DNA of 27,399 nucleotides from Oscillospiraceae bacterium (GCA_016297675.1 JAEDGE010000006.1:1-27399), one strand, 5' to 3'. Positions 1-8,450 are shown, counted from the first letter of the stretch. Made by a program: numbers and translations. The notes: generated from the letters alone by a model not told the origin.

Positions 1-96
1 AACAGGGCGGACAGCGGTCACAGGCAGACAGCGTAGCGAATCTGCCGGACGGTTTAGACAAGTTTTCCCAAAGAAATCCGAAAATGGATTTCCGTG
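1..96 (-). repeat. Composite palindromic repeat, copy 1 (cut by window edge)
   Basis: Bases 5-96 align without gaps to 3689-3780, with 84 of 92 identical by my count. The copy contains one arm (5-17, GGGCGGACAGCGG) of a long inverted repeat whose partner lies left of the window, and a hairpin with GGCAGA/TCTGCC arms. Read on the - strand it has the same module order as the copies at 3431-3780 and 13960-14095. It ends 18 bp before the -35 box of the yfhO promoter. No open frame in it looks genic. Only part of the element is visible. Confidence 0.8.
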
Positions 97-114
97 CATA
101 TCAGTATGTACACC

Positions 115-143
115 TTGCACAAATACACAATTTGTGTTATAAT
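115..143 (+). promoter_or_regulatory. Sigma-A promoter of the yfhO gene
   Basis: The -35 box is TTGCAC (115-120) and the -10 box is a perfect TATAAT (138-143), with a 17-bp spacer. It precedes the CDS at 208 with a leader of about 58 nt. A hairpin-capable pair TTGTCA (156-161) / TGACAA (175-180) lies in the leader. Confidence 0.8.
118..136. promoter_or_regulatory. Inverted repeat inside the promoter spacer, possible operator
   Basis: CACAAAT (118-124) and ATTTGTG (130-136) form a perfect 7-bp inverted repeat separated by 5 bp. It fills the space between the -35 and -10 boxes, the usual place for a repressor site. An alternative register, ACACAA/TTGTGT around one base, overlaps it. No regulator is identified. 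Confidence 0.4.
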
Positions 144-207
144 AGATGTCATTGCTTGTCAGACATGCTAAGTTTGACAAAGAAAAAAATTTTTTAGGAG
201 GATCTTC

Positions 208-3200
208 ATGACAAACGCTTCTACACGCAAATCGTCGGCGGCTGTAAAATCACCGCTGACCCTCGCCAGTGTTGGGCATGGTCTGCAAGGCTGGATGATT
301 CGCAACAAGTTTTATCTGATTGCATTTTTTATTCCTGTTGTATTGACCTATCTTGCCTATGCACTCTTTGGGATTTCCCCATTCGGCGAAGAATCTGTTC
401 TCTGTCTCGACCTGAACGGGCAGTATGTCTATTATTTTGAATCGCTGCGAGACGCCTTTTGGGGAGATGGCAGTATCTTCTACAACTGGTCTCGGAACCT
501 TTCTGGCAACTTTATGGGTATTATCGGCTATTATCTTGCCAGTCCATTTACCCTGATCGTGATGCTGCTGCCGGAAAAATGGATGCTTGCCAGCCTGCTG
601 ATTATGCAGCTTTGTAAGCTTGGTGCAGCTTCTGTTACATTTAGTTATTTTCTGCAAAAACGCAGAGAAGTCAGCGGTTTGCATTCTCTGCTGTTCTCCA
701 CGCTGTATGGCATGATGGCATACGCTGTCATTCAGCTGATTGACCCGATGTGGCTGGATGGTTTGGTATTCCTGCCGCTGATTATTGCAGGGTTGGAAGT
801 GCTGGTAGATGACGGTAGAAAAATCAACTATGCGATTCCGTTGGCATTCATGTTTGTGGCACATTTCTATATTGGCTTTATGATTGCCATTTTCATTGTC
901 ATTTATTTTATTTTCTATCTTTTCTTTGGAACAGACCTGAAGGGTAGAAAGGCATATGACTATTTCCAGACCATCGGCAGAATGTGCTATACCACGATTG
1001 TCGGTCTGCTTTGCTCTGCAATCATGCTGCTGCCAATGGTTTATACCTTGCAACAAGGTAAAATGGAGTTTACAGAAAGTGTCTGGACACAGCTGAGCAA
1101 TATTTTCAACGGTGACGGAGACAAGTGGCAGCAGTTGAAAGACCTGTTTACTGCCCAGTTTGAACTGATTGACCTGATTCCGCAGCTGCTGCCGGCACAG
1201 TATGACTCTGTAAACGTACAGGGCAGTCCGGAAATTTACTGTGGCTTGCTGACAGTGGTATTGCTGCCGCTGTTTTACATCAGCAATCAGATTAACCTGA
1301 AGAAGAAAATCGGCTATACATTTGTTTTGATCTGTATGATTGTCAGCATGTACTTTAAGCCGATTGATATGATGTGGCACGGCGGACAATCTCCGAACTG
1401 GCTGCCGTATCGTTATTCCTTCCTGATTTCCTTTGTTCTGCTTTCCATGGCAGCCATGGCATTTACGAAGCTGAAGTCCATCAAACCCGGCGTACTGGGT
1501 GCGGTTTTCTTTGGTTGGATGGTACTGTTACTTGTCATTTCCAAGCTCGGCTATGAACATATTGACACCATTAAGAGCATCTGGATTTCGATTATTCTGA
1601 TTGGTGTTTACTTAGTATGCCTCTACTTTATGAAAGGCGGCACGAAGGACGATCTCAGACGGATGAGCAATGTCGCAGTGAGCATTGTCATGCTGTTCTT
1701 TATTGGCAGTGAAGTGACTTACAATGCTGTGGATTCCATGAAAAAGATTGATGATGAAGTGGCATATTCTACAAAAAAATCTTGGAACAACTTCATTGAG
1801 AATGGTCGTGCTGTAACCGATCAGCTGGAAGAATATGACGATGGTCTGTATCGTGCAGAAAAGACCTTCTTCCGCTGTGTCAATGATAATGGTGCATTTG
1901 GACTGCGTGGTATTTCCCACTCCAGTTCTGTTATGAATACCGATATCATCAACTTCATTGAAACCATGGGTTATTGTATGCATAGCTACTATACACGCTA
2001 TGATGGAAACACTGCATTGGCTGACTCGCTGTTGGGCATCAAGTATGTCCTGAACAAGGAAAGCGATACCAATAAGCGGCTGAATCCGACCTATGAGCCA
2101 ATAATGCAGTACGACTACACAGATGAGAATAACAATGCACAGACGATTAAGGCTTATGAAAACCCGAATGCACTTTCTATTGGCTATATGGTAGATGCAG
2201 ATGTGACACGAATTGACCATCTTGGCAATGACAATCCATTTAACAGCCAGAATATGCTGATGAGTGTGATCAGCGGCAATATGACCTTTGATGAATCTGG
2301 CAATATCTCAGGCAGCAAGAACTATTATGCACCAGTGGAACTGGATGGTGATCCGATTCTGAGCAATGTTACCACTTCTGCATACGGCGAACAGACTTGC
2401 TATACTGCTGGTCAGAGCGGTGACCCGACTGTAGACTTCCATCTGACGGTACAGACAGAAGATCCGATCTACATTTTCTTTAAGACAGAGAATCAGAAAG
2501 CTGTCAACCTGTGGTTGGGCGAATGGGACGGTACCAAGGGTGACTATGACTTTGAATGGTTTAGTGCTTATTTCGAGGGCGACAACTACACCATTATGCG
2601 ACTGGGTCAGTTTGATATTGGTCAACAGCTTTGCCTGCGAATGACAGTTGCCAATGAGTACACCATTGTAAAGAATTTCTTCTTCTATAGCTTTGACGAA
2701 GCAATGTTCCAAGAGGATATTGACAAGATGAAGCAGAATCAGTGGGAAATTACCAAGTTCAATGACCGTAAGATGACTGGTACCATTACAGCTGAAGAAG
2801 GACAGATCATGATGACCAGCATTCCATGGGAAGATGGCTGGACGGTGAAGGTAGACGGCAAGAAGGTCGAACCAGTGAAACTACTGAATGCATTGGTTGG
2901 CATTCCGCTGGAAGCGGGCGAACATGAAGTCACCATGACGTTTACCCCGCCGGGATGGAATATTGGTTTGGTTTGTCTGGTTGCGGGTATCCTGATTCTG
3001 ATTCTGTTCTATCGCTATGACAAAAAACACAATGCCGTTTTGCTTGCCATTGCTCGACAGAAGCGGCGAGATGCAAGTGACGAGGATAAAAAACAGAATC
3101 CAAAACAGACCGCTGTGAAATCGGGGGCAGAAAAGAAAGTGGAAAAATCTTCTGATGCGGAGAAACCGTCAGAAAAGACAACTTCCAAACCACCAAAACA

Positions 3201-3276
3201 ATCGAATGATGAAGAGGCAGCTTCTCCTGAAAAGCCGGATGAGTCCGCTTCAGAAATCAAGGATGACAGCGAATAA
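208..3276 (+). CDS. yfhO: YfhO-family polytopic membrane protein (GT-C-like)
   Basis: A 1022-residue protein of the YfhO family. In Bacillus and Listeria relatives, members act with a CsbB-type glycosyltransferase to glycosylate lipoteichoic acid on the outside of the membrane, so a surface-glycan role is inferred here. A first membrane segment at about residues 33-53 is followed by many hydrophobic segments to about residue 500. Then comes a long soluble, probably extracytoplasmic domain (about 520-900), a last membrane segment near 915-935, and a highly charged Lys/Glu/Ser/Pro tail of about 80 residues that is presumably cytoplasmic. The tail makes it longer than most YfhO proteins. The start is fixed by AGGAGG at 196-201. 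The gene appears monocistronic, with its own promoter and a strong terminator, and is flanked by two copies of the same repeat. Family assignment is firm; substrate is unknown. Confidence 0.85.
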   Translation: MTNASTRKSSAAVKSPLTLASVGHGLQGWMIRNKFYLIAFFIPVVLTYLAYALFGISPFGEESVLCLDLNGQYVYYFESLRDAFWGDGSIFYNWSRNLSGNFMGIIGYYLASPFTLIVMLLPEKWMLASLLIMQLCKLGAASVTFSYFLQKRREVSGLHSLLFSTLYGMMAYAVIQLIDPMWLDGLVFLPLIIAGLEVLVDDGRKINYAIPLAFMFVAHFYIGFMIAIFIVIYFIFYLFFGTDLKGRKAYDYFQTIGRMCYTTIVGLLCSAIMLLPMVYTLQQGKMEFTESVWTQLSNIFNGDGDKWQQLKDLFTAQFELIDLIPQLLPAQYDSVNVQGSPEIYCGLLTVVLLPLFYISNQINLKKKIGYTFVLICMIVSMYFKPIDMMWHGGQSPNWLPYRYSFLISFVLLSMAAMAFTKLKSIKPGVLGAVFFGWMVLLLVISKLGYEHIDTIKSIWISIILIGVYLVCLYFMKGGTKDDLRRMSNVAVSIVMLFFIGSEVTYNAVDSMKKIDDEVAYSTKKSWNNFIENGRAVTDQLEEYDDGLYRAEKTFFRCVNDNGAFGLRGISHSSSVMNTDIINFIETMGYCMHSYYTRYDGNTALADSLLGIKYVLNKESDTNKRLNPTYEPIMQYDYTDENNNAQTIKAYENPNALSIGYMVDADVTRIDHLGNDNPFNSQNMLMSVISGNMTFDESGNISGSKNYYAPVELDGDPILSNVTTSAYGEQTCYTAGQSGDPTVDFHLTVQTEDPIYIFFKTENQKAVNLWLGEWDGTKGDYDFEWFSAYFEGDNYTIMRLGQFDIGQQLCLRMTVANEYTIVKNFFFYSFDEAMFQEDIDKMKQNQWEITKFNDRKMTGTITAEEGQIMMTSIPWEDGWTVKVDGKKVEPVKLLNALVGIPLEAGEHEVTMTFTPPGWNIGLVCLVAGILILILFYRYDKKHNAVLLAIARQKRRDASDEDKKQNPKQTAVKSGAEKKVEKSSDAEKPSEKTTSKPPKQSNDEEAASPEKPDESASEIKDDSE

Positions 3277-3299
3277 TACCAATCGGTAACAAGCGAGAG

Positions 3300-3334
3300 A
3301 CGCATACAGAGAGATTCTGTATGCGTTTCTTTTT
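3300..3334 (+). terminator. Rho-independent terminator of yfhO
   Basis: Perfect 11-bp stem (3300-3310 with 3316-3326, arms ACGCATACAGA/TCTGTATGCGT), a 5-nt loop, then a T-rich tract (TTCTTTTTG). It lies 24 bp after the stop codon. Confidence 0.9.
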
Positions 3335-3430
3335 GTAAGTAGAGATAGAATGCATGTTCATCGAACGCATGGGAATGGAAGATGGAATTTTTCCACGCAA
3401 GTCCATTTTTAAATGATGGGATAAATTCTA

Positions 3431-3780
3431 CGCCGCAGGCAACTGTGGTCAAGCTGGCTCAGCTTGGCGAGGGTGATTCCCCACAGTGTGGGGAAATGTC
3501 GGCGTAGCCGACAAAGGGGAAGGGCATCCTCTAAATAAGGGGGGCAAGCTGCCACCCTTGCAAAGCAAACGAGTTGGAATCGGTCAATGGATGAGAAACA
3601 AGATACCGCTGTCCGCCATCTGAAAAAACAAAACGCCACAAAATGCAGAAATTTCGTGTGGTCAGATTGCAAATTGGAGTACAGAATAGGGCGGACAGCG
3701 GTCACAGGCAGACAGCGAAGCGAATCTGCCGGACGGTTCGGACAAGGTTTCCCTAAGAAATCCAAAAATAGATTTGCGTG
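3431..3780 (-). repeat. Composite palindromic repeat, copy 2 (most complete)
   Basis: A 350-bp gene-free element made of successive stem-loops. In + coordinates these are CAAGCTG-GCT-CAGCTTG (3450-3466), TTCCCCACA-G-TGTGGGGAA (3477-3495), GTCGGC-GTA-GCCGAC (3498-3512), and a long 13-bp inverted repeat ACCGCTGTCCGCC (3605-3617) / GGCGGACAGCGGT (3690-3702) enclosing 72 bp. A GGCAGA/TCTGCC hairpin and the module shared with copy 1 follow. Its left end, starting CGCCGCAGGC, is nearly identical to 13699-13742. The stretch after its long inverted repeat also resembles the same part of copy 3. Together with the terminator at 3300 it accounts for most of the 581-bp gap between yfhO and tRNA-Pro. Small open frames in it are not credible genes. 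Confidence 0.8.
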
Positions 3781-3798
3781 AATTTTTTCAAAAAATGC

Positions 3799-3827
3799 TT
3801 GACAAACGACAAAATCTATGCTATAAT
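3799..3827 (+). promoter_or_regulatory. Consensus promoter of tRNA-Pro
   Basis: Perfect TTGACA (3799-3804) and TATAAT (3822-3827) with a 17-bp spacer, 30 bp before the mature tRNA. The repeat element ends 18 bp before the -35 box, the same distance as at yfhO. Confidence 0.9.
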
Positions 3828-3857
3828 AAAAACACTGTGTAGGGCACAACCATAAAA

Positions 3858-3934
3858 CGAGGCGTAGCTCAGCTTGGTAGAGTGCTTGCTTTGGGAGCAA
3901 GATGCCGCAGGTTCGAATCCTGTCGCCTCGACCA
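3858..3934 (+). tRNA. tRNA-Pro (anticodon UGG), CCA encoded
   Basis: A 77-nt cloverleaf. The acceptor stem CGAGGCG (3858-3864) pairs with CGCCTCG (3924-3930), followed by discriminator A and CCA (3932-3934). The anticodon stem CTTGC/GCAAG encloses loop TTTGGGA, giving anticodon TGG (3892-3894). The T-arm carries GTTCGAATC. It has its own promoter and terminator. Confidence 0.97.
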
Positions 3935-3957
3935 GCGGTGAATTGCCGCAAATACTT

Positions 3958-3993
3958 CCCCACCTGACGAAAAGTGCAGGTGGGGATTTTTTT
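3958..3993 (+). terminator. Terminator of tRNA-Pro
   Basis: Perfect 9-bp GC-rich stem CCCCACCTG (3958-3966) / CAGGTGGGG (3977-3985), then A and seven T residues. Confidence 0.93.
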
Positions 3994-4156
3994 ATTTTCG
4001 TTTCCCTGCAAATTTTATATTATGCCTTTTTCACTTTTCTTTTTTTATTTTAAACCGGATTTATTTTGTTTTAACATGACAAATTGAAAAAAACAATCTG
4101 AAATTCACCATGTATGCTTTCTTTTTTAAAAAAACGAAAAAATCTGAAAAAATCGC

Positions 4157-4185
4157 TTGACATTTCCGAAAAGCTGTGATATAAT
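4157..4185 (+). promoter_or_regulatory. Consensus promoter of the tRNA-Thr/tRNA-Tyr unit
   Basis: Perfect TTGACA (4157-4162) and TATAAT (4180-4185) with a 17-bp spacer. The predicted start is a few bases before the tRNA-Thr 5' end at 4201. The AT-rich stretch from 3994 to 4156 upstream shows no gene. Confidence 0.92.
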
Positions 4186-4200
4186 AAATAACGTTGTAAG

Positions 4201-4276
4201 GCTGGTGTAGCTCAGTTGGTAGAGCAGCTGATTTGTAATCAGCAGGTCGGGGGTTCAAGTCCGTCCACCAGCTCCA
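4201..4276 (+). tRNA. tRNA-Thr (anticodon UGU), CCA encoded
   Basis: A 76-nt cloverleaf. Acceptor GCTGGTG (4201-4207) pairs with CACCAGC (4266-4272), followed by T and CCA (4274-4276). The anticodon stem GCTGA/TCAGC encloses loop TTTGTAA, anticodon TGT. The T-loop GTTCAAGTC is present. Confidence 0.97.
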
Positions 4277-4305
4277 GTATATCATCAAAATTAGATATGC
4301 ACTTT

Positions 4306-4390
4306 GGGGGAGTTCCCGAGTGGCCAAAGGGGACAGACTGTAAATCTGCTGCTTCTAGCTTCGATGGTTCGAATCCGTCCTCCCCCACCA
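4306..4390 (+). tRNA. tRNA-Tyr (anticodon GUA), CCA encoded
   Basis: An 85-nt class II tRNA with a long variable arm. Acceptor GGGGGAG (4306-4312) pairs with CTCCCCC (4380-4386), followed by A and CCA (4388-4390). The anticodon stem CAGA/TCTG encloses loop CTGTAAA, anticodon GTA. It lies 29 bp after tRNA-Thr with no promoter between, so the two are probably co-transcribed. Confidence 0.96.
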
Positions 4391-4391
4391 T

Positions 4392-4432
4392 AGAACAGGT
4401 AAAGCAGATATGTGTTTTGCCTGTTCTTTTTT
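4392..4432 (+). terminator. Terminator after tRNA-Tyr
   Basis: AGAACAGG (4392-4399) pairs with CCTGTTCT (4420-4427), directly followed by a run of T. It separates the tRNA unit from typA. No clear promoter is visible in the remaining 75 bp before typA. Confidence 0.8.
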
Positions 4433-4508
4433 ATTTCTATTGTGAGAATGTGAGAAGAAGGAACGCCCGTCAGATGGGAGCAAGGGCAAGAAAAGAGGAA
4501 ATTTTACC

Positions 4509-6332
4509 ATGCTGAGAGAAGATTTGAGAAATGTTGCAATTATTGCACACGTTGACCACGGAAAAACCACCCTCGTGGATGAGATGCTGAAGCAAGGCGG
4601 TGTGTTTCGGGAGAATCAGGCAGTCGCAGAACGTGTCATGGACTCCAATGCACTGGAACGAGAACGTGGTATCACCATTTTGGCGAAAAATACTTCTGTG
4701 CGTTACGGTGACATCAAAATCAATATCATCGATACACCGGGACATGCTGATTTCGGCGGCGAGGTGGAACGTGTACTGAGCATGGTAGACGGTGCTTTGC
4801 TGCTGGTAGATGCAGCCGAAGGCCCGATGCCGCAGACACGGTTTGTATTACAGAAGGCATTGGAAATGAATCTGAAAATCATCGTTGTGGTCAATAAAAT
4901 TGACCGTCCGGATGCTCGTCTGGATGAAATCGGTGATGAAGTACTGGAGCTTTTAATGGATTTGGATGCCAGCGAAGAACAGCTGGAACATACGCCGTTC
5001 CTGTATTGCTCCGGCAGAGATGGCACTGCCTCACTTGACCCGCACGGGGAAGGAAAAGATCTGGTTCCACTGTTTGATACCATTGTCAACTATATTGACC
5101 CGCCGGAAGGCGAGCCGGAAGCACCGCTGCAAATGCTGATTTCTTCGATTGACTATAACGAGTATGTCGGCAGAATCGGTATCGGCAGAATTGCCCGTGG
5201 TACCATTCAGGTCAACCAGCAAATCGTCATTGGCAATTATCACAATCCGGAAACGGTCAACCGGAATAAAGTCGTTTCCTTGCTGCAAATTCAGGGATTG
5301 CAGAAGGTGCCGGCGGAAACGGCAACCGTGGGTGATATTGTCTGGATTAGCGGAATTTCCAATATTTCCATTGGCGATACCGTCTGTGCACCAGATTGCT
5401 TTGAACCGCTCCCGTTTACCAAAATCAGCGAACCAACCGTAGAAATGACCTTCTGTGTCAATGACAGTCCGTTTGCCGGACAGGAGGGTAAGTTTGTGAC
5501 CTCTCGTCAGCTGCGTGACCGCTTGATGCGGGAACTGCTGCGAGATGTTTCCCTGCGTGTTACGGAGACGGACAGTACCGATGCCTTTCGGGTTGCCGGC
5601 AGAGGCGAAATGCATCTGTCCATCTTGATTGAAAATATGCGTCGGGAAGGCTATGAACTGGGCGTTTCTACGCCACGGGTGCTGTATAAGGAAGTGGACG
5701 GCAAACGCTATGAGCCGATTGAGGAAGTCATCATTGACGTGCCGGAAGACTGTGTAGGTTCTGTCATGGAAAAGCTGGGTACCCGCAAGGCAGAATTGCA
5801 GGATATGCATCCGCAAGGCAGCCGTACCCGTTTGACTTTCCGGATTCCGTCAAGAGGATTATTCGGTTACAAGAGCGAATTTTTGACCGATACCAAGGGC
5901 GAAGGCATCATGAACAGTACATTCTATGGTTATGAACCGTACAAGGGTGAAATTCCAAGACGGAATACTGGTTCTCTGATTTCGTTTGAAACCGGAGATG
6001 CCGTCACTTACGGTCTGTACAATGCACAGGAACGTGGTTCCCTGTTTATTGGTGCCGGCGTGCCGGTCTATGAAGGCATGGTGGTTGGAGCTTCTCCTAA
6101 GACAGAAGATCTGGTGGTCAATGTCTGCAAACGGAAGCATTTGACCAATACCCGTGCAAGTGGCAGCGATGATGCACTGCGTTTGGTACCGCCTCGCATT
6201 ATGAGTCTGGAAGACTGTTTGGAATTTTTGGCAGATGATGAGTTGCTGGAAGTCACCCCGAAGTCGCTCCGGATTCGGAAGCAGATCCTCAGCAACCAGC
6301 TGCGGGCAAAACAAAGAGGAAAATTGAAATAA
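4509..6332 (+). CDS. typA: Ribosome-associated GTPase TypA/BipA
   Basis: A 607-residue translational GTPase, the usual TypA length. Members bind the 70S ribosome and assist 50S assembly, particularly in cold or stress. The P-loop AHVDHGKT is at residues 13-20, the switch I region RERGIT at 51-56, DTPGH at 75-79 and NKID at 129-132. EF-G-like domains II, III and V and the TypA-specific C-terminal domain follow, ending in a basic tail. The start at 4509 is supported by GAGGAAA about 8 bp upstream. It follows the tRNA-Tyr terminator, so it must have its own promoter, which I could not find. A lipoprotein gene starts 33 bp downstream, suggesting co-transcription. Confidence 0.96.
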   Translation: MLREDLRNVAIIAHVDHGKTTLVDEMLKQGGVFRENQAVAERVMDSNALERERGITILAKNTSVRYGDIKINIIDTPGHADFGGEVERVLSMVDGALLLVDAAEGPMPQTRFVLQKALEMNLKIIVVVNKIDRPDARLDEIGDEVLELLMDLDASEEQLEHTPFLYCSGRDGTASLDPHGEGKDLVPLFDTIVNYIDPPEGEPEAPLQMLISSIDYNEYVGRIGIGRIARGTIQVNQQIVIGNYHNPETVNRNKVVSLLQIQGLQKVPAETATVGDIVWISGISNISIGDTVCAPDCFEPLPFTKISEPTVEMTFCVNDSPFAGQEGKFVTSRQLRDRLMRELLRDVSLRVTETDSTDAFRVAGRGEMHLSILIENMRREGYELGVSTPRVLYKEVDGKRYEPIEEVIIDVPEDCVGSVMEKLGTRKAELQDMHPQGSRTRLTFRIPSRGLFGYKSEFLTDTKGEGIMNSTFYGYEPYKGEIPRRNTGSLISFETGDAVTYGLYNAQERGSLFIGAGVPVYEGMVVGASPKTEDLVVNVCKRKHLTNTRASGSDDALRLVPPRIMSLEDCLEFLADDELLEVTPKSLRIRKQILSNQLRAKQRGKLK

Positions 6333-6365
6333 AGAGAAACCGCCTGAAGAAAGGATGAGAGAAAT

Positions 6366-7046
6366 ATGATGCAACAATGGAGACGAAGTGTTTGGGCAGC
6401 TCTGCTGACATTGGCAACGCTGTTTAGTTTTACCGGCTGTAGCTCGTCGGATGATGAATCTTCGGAGTCTTCCGTGGATCTGTCCAATATTGCCTCTGCT
6501 ATGATTACAGAAGGTTCTACAGAAGCTGTTACAACGGACTATGCATACATTAACAATGACGATGGCACGATTTCCGTTTCCGGCTATACTGGTTCGGATA
6601 CCGATCTGACTGTGCCGGGTATGATTGACGGCTATGTGGTAACAGGCATTGCAGATCATGCGTTTGAAGCAATGGCAGATATCAAAAGTGTTACGCTGCC
6701 GAACGGATTGATTACCATCGGCGAAAGTGCATTCAGTGATTGCAGCAGTCTGACCACCATTGTCATTCCAGACACGGTTGGCACGATTCGTAGAGGTGCA
6801 TTTATTAGTTGTACTTCGTTGAAGACATTGGAAATTCCGGCAAGTGTAACAGAAATTATGGAAGAAGCGTTCACCGGTTGTACTGCACTCAAGGATTTAA
6901 CGATTGCAAGCAGTACCGTGGAGTTCGCAAACTGGTGGATGGATACCAGTGAAATTCCGTCCGGTTTGACCATTACCTGCCCGAAGGATTCTAAGGTTGC
7001 AGAATGGGCAGAAAAAAACGATGTTGCAACCAAGCCGCTTTCTTAA
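6366..7046 (+). CDS. Lipoprotein with BspA-type leucine-rich repeats
   Basis: A 226-residue predicted lipoprotein. Two Arg residues precede a hydrophobic signal stretch (about 8-22) and lipobox FTGC with Cys25. A Ser/Asp/Glu-rich linker follows, then roughly residues 75-195 contain repeats of the LRR_5 (BspA) type: short units with IP or LP, a turn, and AF followed by C, such as GESAFSDCSSL, RRGAFISCTSL and EEAFTGCTAL. In gut Firmicutes such proteins are cell-surface and often adhesive; a binding role is inference. Start at 6366 or the adjacent ATG at 6369; AAAGGA lies upstream. It is probably co-transcribed with typA. Short for the family, with only about three to four repeats. Confidence 0.8.
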   Translation: MMQQWRRSVWAALLTLATLFSFTGCSSSDDESSESSVDLSNIASAMITEGSTEAVTTDYAYINNDDGTISVSGYTGSDTDLTVPGMIDGYVVTGIADHAFEAMADIKSVTLPNGLITIGESAFSDCSSLTTIVIPDTVGTIRRGAFISCTSLKTLEIPASVTEIMEEAFTGCTALKDLTIASSTVEFANWWMDTSEIPSGLTITCPKDSKVAEWAEKNDVATKPLS

Positions 7047-7535
7047 GGAAAGATGGCTGCTGCCGATCATCCCTGAATGTTAGGCAGCAAGAACCTACGA
7101 AAGTAGAATTGATAGAAAGTGCCTATATGACGGCATATGGAAAAGTCATATCATACAGCAGATTTGTAGCGTTAGGAAAGAAGTCGCTTTGCAAGATAAA
7201 ACCAGAAACATTGCACTGCAAAGCGGAGCACCGTTGACCGTTGCAAGAAAAAAATAGGCGGAAACGGGAAAAACGATAAAAGATTGAGAGCATTTGATAA
7301 AGAGAGAAAAATGACAGACAATCAGAACTGTCATATAGAAATGAAGAATATCTTCTGATCAGTAAGTAGTATGTTGATTTCTATTTCATTTATAGAAATG
7401 CAATTCAATGGCGATATTATATATAAAAGTACAAAATGTACAGAAAAGATGGTTGCGATCTCTGAAAAAATCAAATGGAGATTGCGACAAAGATTGGTGC
7501 CATTCGATAATCGTGAAAAAGGTAGGTTTCAATTC
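7047..7535. other. Gene-free interval with several inverted repeats
   Basis: 489 bp, purine-rich on the + strand, between two lipoprotein genes. I see no credible coding frame, tRNA or consensus promoter. Paired segments include GCTGCC/GGCAGC (about 7070-7090), TGACAG/CTGTCA (near 7313-7334), TTTCTAT (7378-7384) / ATAGAAA (7392-7398), and a long stem GTTGCGATCTC (7452-7462) with GAGATTGCGAC (7478-7488) containing two G-U pairs. The last stem lies about 48 bp before the next start codon. It is probably the leader of the downstream gene plus an unrecognised promoter. Confidence 0.5.
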
Positions 7536-8300
7536 ATGAAGAAAAATTGGAGAACCGTTTTGTGCGGTGTGTTTGCTATGATGATGGTAGTTTCTTTCAC
7601 TGCCTGTGAGGGAACAGAAAAAGACAGCTCGCAGAGCAGTGAAGCAGAAACAACAGCGGAGGAAAGCAGTGCCGCAGACACCGAAACGGATGCAGACAAT
7701 TCGGATACAGACAGTACCGAAGCAGACAGTTCCGATACCGCCGATGCAGATAGTAGTCAGGCAGATGTGGTGTATGGTACATATGATATAGAGGCAGAGG
7801 ATGGCGTCGATCAGGCTTGTGCAGATGTCATCAAGGCTTATTTTACAGCGATTGAAGAGCAGAATTTTGAAGACTATAAGGCAACGCTGTACGACTATTA
7901 CTACAATGTCTATAACAGCTGGCTGCAAGACAATTACGGATATGGCATGGAAACGACAATGGAACAGATGCATCAAACCCTGTTGGACAGTGCAGGCGGA
8001 GATAATCTGGTCATTACCGGTGTTGCTGTTAAGCCATCTACATCCGAGGGCGTAGAAGCTACTACCAACAGCGAAGGAGAAACCGAAGCAACAGAAGATT
8101 TGCCGACACAGTATCTGCATATCTATGAGGAATTGCTGGGCGAAGGCTTCGCAGATGAGGTGAAGAAGGACGTAACGAATGCACTGGTTGTTTCCTTTAC
8201 CATGAAGGGTACCGTTGATGGCGGTGAAGAAAAAACCATTATGGAAGGCTATGACCTGATGATGGTAGAAAAAGACGGTGCATACTACATTCTGGGTTAA
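7536..8300 (+). CDS. Putative lipoprotein with acidic linker and NTF2-like C-terminus
   Basis: 254 residues from the ATG at 7536, chosen over an upstream in-frame ATG (7371) because AAAGGTAGG precedes it and a proper signal peptide begins there. The signal is MKKNWR, a hydrophobic stretch and lipobox FTAC, with Cys24. Residues about 25-80 are a low-complexity Ser/Asp/Glu/Thr/Ala linker. The C-terminal part (about 90-254) begins with a segment of the form ADVIKAYFTAIEEQNF typical of NTF2-like domains and ends in strands with YILG; this fold assignment is tentative. It is expected to be tethered to the outer face of the membrane. Function unknown. Confidence 0.7.
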   Translation: MKKNWRTVLCGVFAMMMVVSFTACEGTEKDSSQSSEAETTAEESSAADTETDADNSDTDSTEADSSDTADADSSQADVVYGTYDIEAEDGVDQACADVIKAYFTAIEEQNFEDYKATLYDYYYNVYNSWLQDNYGYGMETTMEQMHQTLLDSAGGDNLVITGVAVKPSTSEGVEATTNSEGETEATEDLPTQYLHIYEELLGEGFADEVKKDVTNALVVSFTMKGTVDGGEEKTIMEGYDLMMVEKDGAYYILG

Positions 8301-8354
8301 GCATAGAAGAAAGACCGGCTGCGGATGCAGCAAAATGAAACAATAGCAGGAATG

Positions 8355-8380
8355 ATCCCCCTTGACCAGAGGGGGATTTT
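8355..8380 (+). terminator. Probable terminator after the lipoprotein gene
   Basis: ATCCCCC (8355-8361) pairs with GGGGGAT (8371-8377) and is followed by TTT. The short T-run makes it moderate, but it sits between the stop codon at 8300 and the serC promoter. Confidence 0.65.
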
Positions 8381-8421
8381 CCAGTTTGCAGCGGATTTTT
8401 GCAAGTTCGCAGGGCATTCTA

Positions 8422-8450
8422 TTGACACATTGAAAAAAAAAGCGTATAAT
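8422..8450 (+). promoter_or_regulatory. Consensus promoter of serC-serA
   Basis: Perfect TTGACA (8422-8427) and TATAAT (8445-8450) with a 17-bp spacer containing an A9 tract. The leader to the serC start is about 90 nt; no recognised riboswitch is in it. Confidence 0.92.

Noticed and set aside
250..1389. 379-residue open frame on the - strand
   Set aside because: Fully antisense to the conserved yfhO coding sequence, rich in His/Gln/Asn as expected from reverse reading, with no recognisable domain.
3409..4011. 200-residue - strand frame with GRGDRIRTCG-like sequence
   Set aside because: It reads the tRNA-Pro gene and the repeat backward; this peptide is a well-known artefact of antisense tRNA translation.
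4061..4570. - strand frames with WWTDLNPRP and GRTDSNHRS, and a + frame at 4216-4515
   Set aside because: Translations of tRNA-Thr and tRNA-Tyr and their flanks, not proteins.
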